Source: Streptomyces sp. Tu6071
Lineage (GTDB): Bacteria; Actinomycetota; Actinomycetes; Streptomycetales; Streptomycetaceae
Length of the DNA: 64,000 nucleotides
Assembly: GCF_000213055.1 (NCBI RefSeq)
Contig: NZ_CM001165.1
Location: 6,875,445-6,939,444, forward strand
Reading direction: 5' to 3'
Shown: piece by piece, positions 1 through 8,180 of the stretch
Numbering within the stretch: the stretch's first letter is position 1
How the letters are laid out: every line of letters begins with the position of its first letter
Made by a program: the position numbers and the translations under genes
The notes under the pieces: model-generated
What the model was told of the DNA's origin: nothing
Seen by the model: only the letters and a program-made list of their open reading frames with translations
Databases searched by the model: none

Positions 1-164
1 TCGCTCACTGACCGCGCCACGCCGCCAGGAGGGAACCCGTACCGGGCACGGGCGTGGCATGGCCACGCCCGCCCGCGCGCACCGTCCCCCGCCCGCTTAT
101 GCTGCGAGCGCGCCCGGAGCGGCGGGCATCCGGCCCGCGCGGGCGGTGGCGGAAGGGCGGTGCC

Positions 165-1079
165 GTGAAGATCGCGTGCGTGGGGCTCGGGGACATAGCC
201 GAGAAGGCGTACCTGCCGGTGCTGGGGACCCGGGCGGACACGGAACTGCACCTGTGCACGCGGAACCCGGCGACCCTCGACCGGCTCGGCGCCCAGTACC
301 ACGTATCGCGCGAGCGCCTGCACACCGACCTGGAAGGCGTGCTCGCCGCGCGCCCCGACGCGGTGCTCGTGCACGCGGCGACGCCGGCGCACCCGGAGCT
401 GGTGACCCGGCTCGTGGAGGCGGGGGTGCCCACGTACGTCGACAAGCCGCTCGCGTACGAGCTGAAGGAGTCGCGGCGCGTCGTGGACCTCGCCGAGGAG
501 CGCGGTGTCCCGCTCATGGTCGGCTTCAACCGCCGTCACGCGCCCGGCTACGCCCAGTGCCTGGAGCACCCGCGCGACCTGATCGTGCTCCAGAAGAACC
601 GGCACGGCCTTCCCGAGCGCGCCCGCACCTTCGTCCTCGACGACTTCGTCCACGTCGTCGACACGCTCCGCTTCCTCGTCCCCGGCACTCCCGACGAGGT
701 GCGCGTGCACGCCCGCGCGAGCGAGGACGGCCTCCTCGCGCACGTCGTGCTCCAGCTCGCCGGTCCTGGCTTCACCGCGCTCGGGATCATGAACCGCGTG
801 AGCGGTTCGACGGAGGAGGTCCTGGAGGTCTCGGGGCAGGACAGCAAGCGCGTCGTGCGCGACCTCGCGGAGATCACCGACCACCGGGGCCAGCCGACCG
901 TCCGCCGCCGGGGCGACTGGACGCCGGTCGCCCGCCAGCGGGGCATCGAGCAGTGCGTGGAAGCCTTCCTCGACGCGGTCGCGAGCGGCGCCCCGCTCAG
1001 CGCGCGCGACGCCCTGGAGACCCACGAGTTGTGCGAGCGGGTCGTGCTGGCGGCGGAGGAGGCGGGGGCACGGGGCTGA
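165..1079 (+). CDS. Gfo/Idh/MocA-family NAD(P)-dependent oxidoreductase
   Basis: Predicted soluble NAD(P)-dependent dehydrogenase of 304 aa; family members oxidise or reduce sugars, inositols or related polyols. The N-terminal Rossmann loop GLGDIA lies at residues 7-12. The family DKP motif is at 93-95 (usually EKP), and a GFNRR stretch follows near 120-124, where the substrate domain begins. I chose the GTG at 165 because the protein then starts directly at the first Rossmann strand; the open frame upstream is low-complexity Arg/Pro/Ala. At 304 aa it is somewhat short for the family (often 330-370), with little beyond the core domain. It stands alone, facing the MFS gene tail to tail. The substrate cannot be told from sequence. 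Confidence 0.85.
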   Translation: MKIACVGLGDIAEKAYLPVLGTRADTELHLCTRNPATLDRLGAQYHVSRERLHTDLEGVLAARPDAVLVHAATPAHPELVTRLVEAGVPTYVDKPLAYELKESRRVVDLAEERGVPLMVGFNRRHAPGYAQCLEHPRDLIVLQKNRHGLPERARTFVLDDFVHVVDTLRFLVPGTPDEVRVHARASEDGLLAHVVLQLAGPGFTALGIMNRVSGSTEEVLEVSGQDSKRVVRDLAEITDHRGQPTVRRRGDWTPVARQRGIEQCVEAFLDAVASGAPLSARDALETHELCERVVLAAEEAGARG

Positions 1080-1188
1080 GGGCGGCACGGGCGGGGGGCT
1101 CGCGAACGGGGGCTCGCGTCCCGCGTACGTCCTCGCGTCCCGCGTGCGCACCCCGCCGGGGCCCCGTCGGCCGGGCCCTACGCCGAAA

Positions 1189-1234
1189 GGCCCGGACACC
1201 CCCGCGGCGTGATGCCGCTTCGGGTGCCCGGACC
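1189..1234 (+). terminator. GC-rich hairpin after the oxidoreductase gene
   Basis: An interrupted stem-loop pairs CCGG/CACCC/GCGGC with GCCGC/GGGTG/CCGG around a GTGAT loop, 110 nt past the oxidoreductase stop. It has no T-tract, as is common in high-GC actinobacteria. It lies in the convergent gap (1080-1361) and could act on either strand. Confidence 0.45.
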
Positions 1235-1320
1235 AGGCCGCCGGTTGGGCCTCCGTCCCCACGTGGCTTCCGGCGTGGTCCCCGGGCAGGCCCGCTCATG
1301 CGCGCCCGGGGAGTGGGTGG

Positions 1321-1354
1321 CCCGGTGCCGGAGGGGGTCGCCTCCGGCACCGGG
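1321..1354 (-). terminator. Perfect 14-bp hairpin terminator of the MFS gene
   Basis: A perfect inverted repeat with 14-bp arms (CCCGGTGCCGGAGG and its complement) and a 6-nt loop. It starts 7 nt beyond the MFS stop codon on the minus strand. Position and perfection argue for an intrinsic terminator, although no T-tract follows. Confidence 0.75.
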
Positions 1355-1361
1355 AGGGGTG

Positions 1362-2894
1362 TCACATGTGCACCGTCGGCGCGCTCTCGCCGTCGCCGGT
1401 GCTCAGGTCGGGGCGACCGCTGCGGTACATGAGCGCCGCGATGATCGCGCCCGCGGCGAAGAAGCCGGCCGACCACCAGTACGCGGTCGAGTAGCTCTCC
1501 AGTTGGGCCTGGGCGAGGACGCCGGGGCTCGGCTTCCTGCCTTCGAGGTAGCTGGTCGCGGCGCTCGCGGCCAGCGTGTTGAGCAGCGCGGTGCCGATGG
1601 CGCCGCCGACCTGCTGCATCGTGTTGACCGCGGCCGAACCCGCGCCCGCGTCCTTCACCGCGATGCGGCTCGTGGCGAGGCTCATCGCGGGCGGCATGAC
1701 GAGGCCGAGGCCGAGACCCATGAGGATCAGCGGGGGCAGCACGTTGGCCGCGTAGGTGCTGCTGAGGTCGAGGCCGGTCATCCAGACGAGACCGCCGGAG
1801 GCCATCAGCAGGCCGACCGGGACGATCGGCCGGGGCCCGACCCGGGGCAGCAGCAGGTTGGTGGAGAGCTGGGCCGTCACCATCAGGGCGCCGATCATCG
1901 GCAGGAAGGCGAGACCGGTCTTGACCGGCGTGAAGCCCAGCGAAGCCTGCAGGTAGTACGTCAGGAAGAGGAAGACGCCGAACATGCCCATGCTGGAGAT
2001 CGCGACCAGGATGAACGAGGCGCCGCGGTCGCGGTCCGCGAGGACGCGCAGCGGGAGCAGCGGGTGCGAGCTGCGGGTCTGCCACCAGGCGAAGACGGCG
2101 AGCACGACGGCCGCGCCGGAGAGGAAGCCCCACGTCATCGGCGAGGACCAGTCGTGGGTCTCCGCGTTCGAGAAGCCGTAGACGAGGCCGAAGAGCCCGG
2201 CCGAGGCGAGGAGCGTGCCCGGCAGGTCGAGCTTGGGCCGGTCCTTCACGGTGCTGCGGCTGAGGAAGACCAGACCGCCGATCAGCGCGAACACCGCGAT
2301 GATCAGGTTGACGTAGAGGGTCCAGCGCCAGCTGAGGTGCTCGGTGAGCACCCCGCCGAGGAGCAGGCCGATGCCGCCGCCCGCACCCGCGATGGCGCCG
2401 TAGATGCCGAAGGCGCGGGCGCGCTCCTTGGCGTCGGTGAAGGTCGTGTTGAGCAGCGCGAGCGCGGCCGGGGCCAGGAGCGCCCCGAAGACGCCCTGGA
2501 GGACGCGGCCCGTGACGAGGACCTCGAAGTTCTGCGCGGCGCCGGCGAGCGCGGAGGCACCCGCGAAGCCGACGACGCCGGTGAGGAAGACGGTCTTGCG
2601 GCCGAGGAGGTCGGCGAGCCTGCCGCCGAGCAGCAGGAGGCTGCCGAAGGAGAGGGCGTAGGCCGTCACGACCCACTGCCTGTTGCCGTCGCTGAACTCC
2701 AGCGCCTTCTGCGCCGAGGGCAGGGCGATGTTGACGATGGTCGCGTCCAGGACGACCATCAGCTGGGCCAGGGCGATGACACCCAGTACCCACCAACGGT
2801 GGTTCGCGGACTTCTCGCGGGTGGCCGCCGATGTGCCGGTGGGAGCCGGCGACCGGTCCACCGGCTGACCGAGGGTCTGTGTGGATTCACTCAT
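1362..2894 (-). CDS. DHA2-type MFS multidrug efflux transporter
   Basis: Proton-driven drug exporter of the 14-helix DHA2 (EmrB/QacA) group, 510 aa, in the cytoplasmic membrane. Visible marks are the LDATIVNIALP helix-1 motif at residues 49-59, typical of EmrB/QacA proteins, and MFS motif A as GGRLADLLGRK at 90-100. The first 30 residues are hydrophilic Ser/Thr/Pro-rich cytoplasmic sequence. The ATG at 2894 was chosen over an upstream in-frame start at 3044, which would add an implausible Arg/Pro-rich tail and run through the palindromic operator region. Two identical-arm palindromes at 2995-3009 and 3153-3167 suggest tight repression, yet no regulator gene is adjacent. Confidence 0.9.
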   Translation of the reverse strand: MSESTQTLGQPVDRSPAPTGTSAATREKSANHRWWVLGVIALAQLMVVLDATIVNIALPSAQKALEFSDGNRQWVVTAYALSFGSLLLLGGRLADLLGRKTVFLTGVVGFAGASALAGAAQNFEVLVTGRVLQGVFGALLAPAALALLNTTFTDAKERARAFGIYGAIAGAGGGIGLLLGGVLTEHLSWRWTLYVNLIIAVFALIGGLVFLSRSTVKDRPKLDLPGTLLASAGLFGLVYGFSNAETHDWSSPMTWGFLSGAAVVLAVFAWWQTRSSHPLLPLRVLADRDRGASFILVAISSMGMFGVFLFLTYYLQASLGFTPVKTGLAFLPMIGALMVTAQLSTNLLLPRVGPRPIVPVGLLMASGGLVWMTGLDLSSTYAANVLPPLILMGLGLGLVMPPAMSLATSRIAVKDAGAGSAAVNTMQQVGGAIGTALLNTLAASAATSYLEGRKPSPGVLAQAQLESYSTAYWWSAGFFAAGAIIAALMYRSGRPDLSTGDGESAPTVHM

Positions 2895-2994
2895 GGACTG
2901 GTGCTCCAGGGCGCGTCGGGAAACGCTGACGGGACGGTGGGTGCGCCGGTGGGGCGGCGCGGGACTGCGGGGCCCGTGAGCGGGCCACCTGGAA

Positions 2995-3009
2995 ACGAAA
3001 CCGTTTCGT
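2995..3009. promoter_or_regulatory. Palindromic operator 1 upstream of the MFS gene
   Basis: ACGAAAC-C-GTTTCGT, perfect 7-bp arms around one base, about 100 bp upstream of the MFS start. The identical arms recur at 3153-3167. The geometry suits a TetR-family dimer. This is an inference; no regulator is encoded next to it. Confidence 0.6.
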
Positions 3010-3067
3010 ACACAACCGTAAGGGCTCCGTCGAGCCGCTTCCAACAGCTTGCCTCGCGTGCATTGAG

Positions 3068-3084
3068 ATGCGCGTCACCCGCAT
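3068..3084. promoter_or_regulatory. Imperfect palindrome with flanking GCATTGA direct repeats
   Basis: ATGCGCGTCACCCGCAT reads almost the same on both strands (two mismatched pairs). The heptamer GCATTGA occurs at 3060-3066 and again at 3081-3087, exactly 21 bp apart, or two helical turns. It lies between the two stronger operators and could be a further regulator site or part of the promoter. Confidence 0.3.
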
Positions 3085-3152
3085 TGACGTGGAATATCGG
3101 GAATACGCAGCTCAACGGGGCCGGGAGGGGTGTCGAGGGCTTCGCGTGGTGA

Positions 3153-3167
3153 ACGAAACTGTTTCGT
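3153..3167. promoter_or_regulatory. Palindromic operator 2 in the MFS-HAD gap
   Basis: ACGAAAC-T-GTTTCGT, with arms identical to the 2995-3009 site and 158 bp from it. Flanking A/T extends the symmetry to 3152-3168. It lies upstream of the rightward HAD gene, so the same repressor may act on both transcription directions. Confidence 0.6.
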
Positions 3168-3304
3168 TTTTTTACCTTCTCTTGGGGGAATGGGCGCGTC
3201 GCCCGGCCCGTCCCCGGCCCGCCCACGCACCCGGCCGTACGGCGTGTCACCGGCGGGCGGCGCGCTTGGGCCGTGCGCCGCGCCGATGCTCGTACGCTGC
3301 GCGG

Positions 3305-3946
3305 ATGAACGAGACGATCGTGTTCGACATCGGCGAGACCCTGGTCAAGGACGACCGGTACTGGGCGGGCTGGGCCGACTGGCTGGGCGTGCCCAGGCAC
3401 ACGGTCTCCGCGCTCGTCGGCGCCGCGGTGGCGGCCGGGGGCGACCACGACGACGCGCTGCGGCTGCTGCGCCCCGGCATCGACGTCGCCGGGGCCCGGC
3501 AGGCGCGCGACGTCGTGGGCAGGGGCGAGTACCTCGACGAGAGCGACCTCTACCCCGACGTGCGCCCGGCTCTCGCCGCGCTGCGCGAGCGCGGCCACCG
3601 TGTCCTCGTCGTCGGCAACCAGACCGCTCGCGCGGGCCAGCTCCTGCGCGACTTGGATCTCCCCGTGGACCTCCTCGCCACCTCCGAGGAGTGGGGACTC
3701 GCCAAGCCCTCGCCGGACTTCTTCGCGCGCGTGCTGAAGGAGGCGGGCACGGAGCCCGCCGAGACGGTCTACGTGGGCGACCACCCCGCGCACGACGTCT
3801 TCCCCGCCAAGGCGGCGGGCCTCCGCGTCGCCCACCTGCGCCGCGGGCCCTGGGGGCACTGGTGGGCGGAGGACGCCACGGTGCGGGCGGCGGTGGACTG
3901 GAGCGTCGACTCGCTGACCCGCCTGGAGGCGGCGCTGCGCGCGTGA
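3305..3946 (+). CDS. HAD-superfamily hydrolase-like protein
   Basis: Soluble HAD-fold protein of 213 aa. Motif I is present as FDIGETL (residues 7-13): the nucleophile Asp8 is kept, but the usual second Asp, the general acid, is Gly10. Motif II is near VVGNQT. Motif III Lys and motif IV follow as AKPSPDFF and VGDHPAHDV. Loss of the second Asp occurs in several HAD subgroups and may mean weak phosphatase activity or another reaction. The ATG at 3305 begins directly at motif I; upstream in-frame sequence is unlikely protein. Substrate unknown. Confidence 0.85.
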   Translation: MNETIVFDIGETLVKDDRYWAGWADWLGVPRHTVSALVGAAVAAGGDHDDALRLLRPGIDVAGARQARDVVGRGEYLDESDLYPDVRPALAALRERGHRVLVVGNQTARAGQLLRDLDLPVDLLATSEEWGLAKPSPDFFARVLKEAGTEPAETVYVGDHPAHDVFPAKAAGLRVAHLRRGPWGHWWAEDATVRAAVDWSVDSLTRLEAALRA

Positions 3947-4021
3947 CGCCCCCCGCCCCGGCCGTCACGCTTTCCGCACCGCTTGCCCGTCACAGCGGGA
4001 CAACTCCCTTACGCCGAAATG

Positions 4022-4047
4022 CTTTTGGCACACAAAAGTATGTGCCA
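4022..4047. promoter_or_regulatory. Two overlapping palindromes, probable operator of the membrane protein/wHTH pair
   Basis: CTTTTG (4022-4027) pairs with CAAAAG (4033-4038), and TGGCACA (4026-4032) pairs with TGTGCCA (4041-4047). Both are perfect and they share bases. This AT-rich island ends 43 bp before the membrane-protein start, where a promoter is expected. The winged-helix regulator in the same operon is the obvious candidate ligand. Confidence 0.5.
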
Positions 4048-4090
4048 GCCTGGAGAGACGGGCAGCACACGACGACCAGGGGGAGACGCG

Positions 4091-4579
4091 GTGCCGAACG
4101 GACCGGAGCCGGGGACGACGACGTACGCGGAGCGGACGCTCCGTCTCGCCGGGCGGACGGGGAGTGCGGCGCCGCAGCCGTTGCCGCAGCCGTGGCCGCG
4201 CTGGTTCGCCCCCGCGCGCGGAGTGCTCGGCGCGGCGGTCTTCGCGCTCGGTGGCGCCCCCTGGCCCGCGCGCGCCGGTGACCTCACGGGCGCGCTCCTG
4301 TGCGTCCTCGCCGCCGCGTTCGTGGTCGTCCACTACGTCGCGGTACGCCGCTCGCGCGTCCTCGCGTGGCCGGGGGACGGCGGCAGCACGTGGGAGCGCC
4401 TGACGCCGACGCTCGTGCAGGCGGCGCTGTACGGGGCGGGCTGGCTCCTCGCGCCGCCCTTGGGCAGGACCGCGGGGGCCCTCGCCTCCGGCGCCCTGCT
4501 CGGCGCGACGCTGTGGACGCAGACGGCCCTGCACGACGCGCGGGCGCGCGCGGCACGGCGCGCGGCGGACGCCGGATGA
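4091..4579 (+). CDS. Small membrane protein coupled to a wHTH regulator
   Basis: A 162-aa protein I do not recognise. A hydrophilic N-terminus of about 38 residues is followed by four likely membrane helices near residues 40-57, 65-85, 106-121 and 126-142. The short tail is basic and alanine-rich. I chose the GTG at 4091 because AGGGGGAGA lies just upstream; the longer frame would read through the operator palindromes. Its stop overlaps the ATG of the winged-helix regulator (ATGA), so the two are translationally coupled. A membrane protein plus a small wHTH regulator suggests a stress-responsive pair, but no transported substrate can be named. Confidence 0.75.
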   Translation: MPNGPEPGTTTYAERTLRLAGRTGSAAPQPLPQPWPRWFAPARGVLGAAVFALGGAPWPARAGDLTGALLCVLAAAFVVVHYVAVRRSRVLAWPGDGGSTWERLTPTLVQAALYGAGWLLAPPLGRTAGALASGALLGATLWTQTALHDARARAARRAADAG

Positions 4580-4899
4580 CGACGCCGGACGGGCTCGACC
4601 CGCACCTCCAGCACCCGACCCGGCTCACCGTCGCGGCCTTCCTCTCCGGCTGCGCCGAGGCGGAGTTCGGTGCGGTACGGGACTACGCGGGGCTCTCGGA
4701 CGCGAGCGTGAGCCGCATCGCGACGGCGCTCGCGGAGGCCGGGTACGTACGGGTGCGCAAGGGGTACGCGGGACGCAGGCCGCGGACGTGGCTCTCGCTC
4801 ACCGCCGAGGGGCGGCGGGCGCTCGCGGCGCACCTGGAGGGGCTGCGCGCGCTGGCGTACAGCGCGCGGCGGGCGGGAGCGGTGCGCGGGAAGGCGTGA
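4576..4899 (+). CDS. Small winged-helix transcriptional regulator (MarR/HTH_34-like)
   Basis: A 107-aa DNA-binding protein that is essentially one winged helix: a recognition-helix region LSDASVSRIATALAEAGYV followed by a wing with RKGYAGRRPRTWLSLTAEGR. It has no ligand domain, which fits the PF13601-type winged-helix family of 80-110 aa. The ATG at 4576 overlaps the stop of the upstream membrane gene by four bases, so it depends on coupled translation. It probably binds the overlapping palindromes at 4022-4047 and autoregulates the pair; that is an inference from operon structure. Confidence 0.85.
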   Translation: MTTPDGLDPHLQHPTRLTVAAFLSGCAEAEFGAVRDYAGLSDASVSRIATALAEAGYVRVRKGYAGRRPRTWLSLTAEGRRALAAHLEGLRALAYSARRAGAVRGKA

Positions 4900-4920
4900 G
4901 CGCCGCGGGAGAGGGGGGTC

Positions 4921-4961
4921 GCGGGGCCGGGCGAGGGGGTGGACGGCGGACCGGGCCCCGC
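4921..4961. terminator. Bidirectional hairpin between convergent genes
   Basis: GCGGGGCC (4921-4928) pairs perfectly with GGCCCCGC (4954-4961) between two converging stop codons (4899 and 4963). The loop is long (25 nt), so confidence is moderate. Confidence 0.4.
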
Positions 4962-4962
4962 T

Positions 4963-5145
4963 TCAGGCCGCCGGGACGACCTCGCGCCGTACCGCCGCGG
5001 CCCACTCGGTGATGAGCCGCTCGTACTCGACGCGCTGTTCCGCCGTGAGATGGCCGCCCGCGCGCAGCCACAGGCTGCGGATCTCCTCGTTGACGGCGGC
5101 GGCGGAACGGGCGGGCTGAGCGGGAGTGAGTGGATTGGCGGACAT
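4963..5145 (-). CDS. Small conserved-type hypothetical protein (60 aa)
   Basis: A 60-aa hydrophilic, probably helical protein rich in Ala, Glu and Arg. Its core has the pattern NEEIRSLWLRAGGHLTAEQR followed by YERLITEWAAA. The ATG at 5145 was taken because the 34 residues further upstream are proline/arginine-rich and unlike protein. I cannot assign a domain or function. It sits downstream of uppP but is separated from it by a perfect hairpin, so it probably has its own promoter in the 5146-5340 gap. Confidence 0.6.
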   Translation of the reverse strand: MSANPLTPAQPARSAAAVNEEIRSLWLRAGGHLTAEQRVEYERLITEWAAAVRREVVPAA

Positions 5146-5340
5146 GTGTCCCAGCCTAGGGGGTGAAGGTGACGGACCGCTGCCTCGTCGGCACCGTTCG
5201 TGGCCTCGGAGCGCGGTGTGTGCGACCCTCCTGACCTGCTTGATCACCCCTCAAACGCCCCTTTGTGGGCGGCTTTTGTGATCTCGGCCTCATTTCACCG
5301 CCCGTGTCCTCACCGCTCAGCCGCGCACCCCCGCTGACCT

Positions 5341-5370
5341 GCGCCGACGCGGCGCGTACCGCGTCGGCGC
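5341..5370 (-). terminator. Perfect 12-bp hairpin terminator of uppP
   Basis: GCGCCGACGCGG and its exact complement flank a CGCGTA loop, starting 23 nt past the uppP stop codon on the minus strand. No T-tract. Confidence 0.7.
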
Positions 5371-5392
5371 CCCTCGGCCCGTCCGGCGTGGC

Positions 5393-6265
5393 TCAGCCCG
5401 CCGACTCGCCCGCGTGCGGGCTCAGGGCCCCGCTCTGCACGAGACCGAAGAGCACGAGGCCGAGCGCGATGCGGTAGATCACGAAGGGGAGGAAGCTGCG
5501 GTGGCTGATGTAACGCATGAACCACGCGATGACCGCGTACCCGACGACGAACGCGATGACCGTGGCGAAGAGCGTCGGCCCCCACGACACGTGCCCCTCG
5601 CCCGCGTCCTTCAGCTCGAAGATCCCCGAGGCGAGCACGGCGGGGATCGCGAGCAGGAACGAGTACCGCGCCGCCGCGGCGCGCGTGTAGCCCATGAGCA
5701 GACCGCCGCTGATCGTCGCGCCCGAGCGGGAGACGCCGGGAACGAGGGCGAGCGCCTGGCAGCAGCCGTAGATGAGCCCGTCCCGTACCCCGAGGTCGTC
5801 GAGCGTCTTGCGCTGACCGCCCGCGCGGTGCCTGCCGCCGTTCTCGTCGCGCGCCGCGAGGAAGTCCGCGAAGCCGAGGACGAGCCCCATGACGACGAGC
5901 GTCGTCGCGATGAGCCGCAGATCGCGGAACGGGCCCTCGATCTGGTCCTGGAGCGTGATGCCGAGCACGCCGATCGGGATCGAGCCGACGATCACGAGCC
6001 AGCCCATCTTCGCGTCGTGGTCGGCGCGGGCCTCACGGCTGGTCAGGGACCTGAACCACGCGGTGATGATGCGCCCGATGTCCTTGCGGAAGTACAGGAT
6101 CACCGCGCACTCCGTGCCGATCTGGGTGACCGCGGTGAACGCCGCTCCCGGGTCGTGCCAGCCCGCGAAGGCCGCGGAGAGCCGCAGGTGCGCGCTCGAC
6201 GAGATCGGGAGGAACTCGGTCAGGCCCTGGACCAGACCGAGAATGAAGGATTCGAACCAAGACAT
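5393..6265 (-). CDS. uppP: Undecaprenyl-diphosphate phosphatase UppP (BacA family)
   Basis: Integral membrane enzyme (290 aa, usual length) that dephosphorylates undecaprenyl diphosphate to recycle the lipid carrier for peptidoglycan and teichoic acid synthesis; family members give bacitracin tolerance. Both family signatures are visible: [10 protein letters not shown] at residues 17-26 and PGVSRSG at 176-182, carrying the catalytic Glu, Ser and Arg positions. About eight hydrophobic segments alternate with charged loops. The start [14 protein letters not shown] is the usual family N-terminus. A hairpin terminator follows. The gene lies downstream of a TVP38-type membrane gene on the same strand, with a 183-bp gap. 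Confidence 0.95.
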   Translation of the reverse strand: MSWFESFILGLVQGLTEFLPISSSAHLRLSAAFAGWHDPGAAFTAVTQIGTECAVILYFRKDIGRIITAWFRSLTSREARADHDAKMGWLVIVGSIPIGVLGITLQDQIEGPFRDLRLIATTLVVMGLVLGFADFLAARDENGGRHRAGGQRKTLDDLGVRDGLIYGCCQALALVPGVSRSGATISGGLLMGYTRAAAARYSFLLAIPAVLASGIFELKDAGEGHVSWGPTLFATVIAFVVGYAVIAWFMRYISHRSFLPFVIYRIALGLVLFGLVQSGALSPHAGESAG

Positions 6266-6448
6266 GAACGCGCAGCCGTCCCACAGTTGTCAGGTACGGG
6301 ACCGGAAGCGGCCCCGGCCGGAGGTGGTGGACCGCCGCCGCCGTAGGGCCCGGGGAGGGAGAGACGATCATGCGCCGGTCGCGGTGAGCGTAGGGCACGA
6401 GAGGGTACGGACAGGTGAACGCGAGCCGAAGCGTGGGCCAATGGGGTG

Positions 6449-7192
6449 TCAACGCCTGCCGCTCGCGCCGACGAGCTCGGGCGTCTCCTCGCCGGCCGCG
6501 TCGTCGCCCCCCATCCGGTGCCTGCGCCGCCAGCCGACACAGCCCCCGGCGAGCGCCGTCACCACGACGAAACCCACCGCCAGCAGGAAGACCGGTGAGC
6601 CCGGCGTTGCGGCCCGGCTGCCCGCGATGACGTACGCCGCCGTGTTCGGCACGACGCCGATCGCCGTGGCCAGCAGGAACGGCAGCCACCGGGTGCGGGC
6701 CACCGCGGCGCAGTAGTTGACGCCCCAGTAGGGGAGCCCGGGGAAGAGGCGCAGCGCGAGCGTCGTGCGGAAGCCGTGCTCGCTGAGCTGGCCGTCGGCC
6801 GCGCGCAGCCATCTCGTCCGCAGCAGCGGGCGCAGCGCGTCCTGGCCGAGGACGCGGCCGAGCCCGAAGGCCAGTCCCGCGCCGAGCACCGAACCGGCGA
6901 CCGCGGCACCGAGCCCGAAGCCGCTCCCGAAGAGCGCTCCGGCGAGCAGGTTGAGCACGGGACGTGGCACGAAGGCCGCCGTGCAGACGCCGTAGGCCAG
7001 GGCGAAGGCGGCGACGGCGGCACCGCCCGTGAACTGGTGCGAGAGCGTGCCGGTGAGAAGGGCGCGGGGGTCGTGGCTCAGGAGGAGGGCGGCGCCCGTG
7101 CCGAGAAGGGCGAGGAGGAGAGCGAGGCGCGCCCACGGCGAGAACAGCAGCCGTACTCCGCGAGCGGGGCGGATTTCGACTTCGTCGAACAT
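6449..7192 (-). CDS. TVP38/TMEM64-family (VTT domain) membrane protein
   Basis: Polytopic membrane protein of 247 aa with the VTT domain shared by DedA and TVP38/TMEM64 proteins, a family linked to lipid scrambling or flipping and envelope homeostasis. The start MFDEVEIRP leads to a membrane helix from about residue 21. The conserved middle contains FVPRPVLNLLAGALFG, the Gly-rich pair of helices and RLFPGLPYWGVNY, a re-entrant-loop-like signature. The tail after about residue 215 is charged and cytoplasmic. It lies upstream of uppP on the same strand. Since UppP recycles undecaprenyl carrier and DedA-superfamily proteins can translocate that lipid, a functional link is plausible but not shown. 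Confidence 0.85.
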   Translation of the reverse strand: MFDEVEIRPARGVRLLFSPWARLALLLALLGTGAALLLSHDPRALLTGTLSHQFTGGAAVAAFALAYGVCTAAFVPRPVLNLLAGALFGSGFGLGAAVAGSVLGAGLAFGLGRVLGQDALRPLLRTRWLRAADGQLSEHGFRTTLALRLFPGLPYWGVNYCAAVARTRWLPFLLATAIGVVPNTAAYVIAGSRAATPGSPVFLLAVGFVVVTALAGGCVGWRRRHRMGGDDAAGEETPELVGASGRR

Positions 7193-7331
7193 TTGGGGAG
7201 CGTAACCGAATGGGCGGGGTGAGTGGTCCCCCGGTGCCGGGCCCGGCCTCGCGGGGCTGTGCCCCGGGCCCCGCCCCTCAGGCGCCGGAGGGACTCATCA
7301 CCACGGGCCCCGGGGGCGGCACAATGGCCCC

Positions 7332-8180
7332 GTGACCTCTCCCGAACCCCTTCCCGTCCGCCGTGCCGTCGACCACGGTGTCGCGCGGCTGCTGCCCGAC
7401 GTGGACCGGGCGCGGGCCTGGTTGCTCACGGTGGACGAGGCCCCGCAGTCGTACGTCGATCTCGACGCCCCCACTCACCTGGAGTTCGAGTACACCCGGC
7501 GGATGGGGCACGCGCTCGACCTCGCCGCGGACGAGGGCGCGGCACTCGACGTCGTCCACCTCGGCGGGGGCGCGCTCACCCTGCCCCGGTACCTCGCCGC
7601 CACCCGGCCCGGGTCCCGGCAGGACGTCGTCGAGGCGGACCGGGGCCTCGCCGCGCTCGTCGACGAGGTGCTGCCCCCGGTGCCGGGGGCAGCCGTGCAC
7701 GTCGAGGACGCGCGGGCGTGGCTGGAGCGGGCGGCGGCGGACCGGGCGGACGTGCTCGTCGCCGACGTCTTCGGCGGCTCCTCCGTCCCCGGGCACCTCA
7801 CCACCACCGGGTACGCGCGCGAGGCCGCCCGCGTCCTGCGCCCCGGCGGCCTCTACCTCGCCAACCTCGCCGACTCCGCGCCCTTCGCCTTCCTCGGCGC
7901 CCAGCTCGCGACCCTCGGCACCGCCTTCGCCCACCTCGCGCTCCTCGCCGAGCCCGCCGTGCTGCGCGGGCGCCGCTTCGGCAACGTCGTCGTCCTCGCC
8001 TCCACGGCGCCGCTCCCGACCGGGGGACTCGCCCGCCGCTGCGCCCAGGACGCCTTCCCGGCCCGCCTCGTCGAGGAGCGCGACGCCATCGAGGCGCTAC
8101 GGGGCTCCGCGCGCCCCGTGCGCGACGGCGAGAGCACCCCGTCCCCGCTCCCGCCGGGCGGCACCTTCCAGGTCGGCTGA
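7332..8180 (+). CDS. Spermidine-synthase-like methyltransferase-fold protein
   Basis: Soluble 282-aa protein with a SpeE-type Rossmann fold. The AdoMet/dcAdoMet-binding strand is VVHLGGGALTLPRYLA, followed by the acidic strand VVEADRGLAALV and the DARAWL motif typical of spermidine synthase. A DVFGGSSVPGHL segment occupies the place of the catalytic Asp loop. It is shorter at the N-terminus than true SpeE and has a Pro-rich tail, so it may transfer another group. The GTG at 7332 lacks a clear Shine-Dalgarno, suggesting leaderless translation. Its stop abuts the stop of the convergent MFS gene with no gap at all (8180/8181). Confidence 0.8.
   Translation: MTSPEPLPVRRAVDHGVARLLPDVDRARAWLLTVDEAPQSYVDLDAPTHLEFEYTRRMGHALDLAADEGAALDVVHLGGGALTLPRYLAATRPGSRQDVVEADRGLAALVDEVLPPVPGAAVHVEDARAWLERAAADRADVLVADVFGGSSVPGHLTTTGYAREAARVLRPGGLYLANLADSAPFAFLGAQLATLGTAFAHLALLAEPAVLRGRRFGNVVVLASTAPLPTGGLARRCAQDAFPARLVEERDAIEALRGSARPVRDGESTPSPLPPGGTFQVG

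Noticed and set aside
1209..3152. 647-codon plus-strand frame opposite the MFS gene
   Set aside because: Gly/Glu/Arg-rich translation and complete overlap with a recognisable 14-helix transporter.
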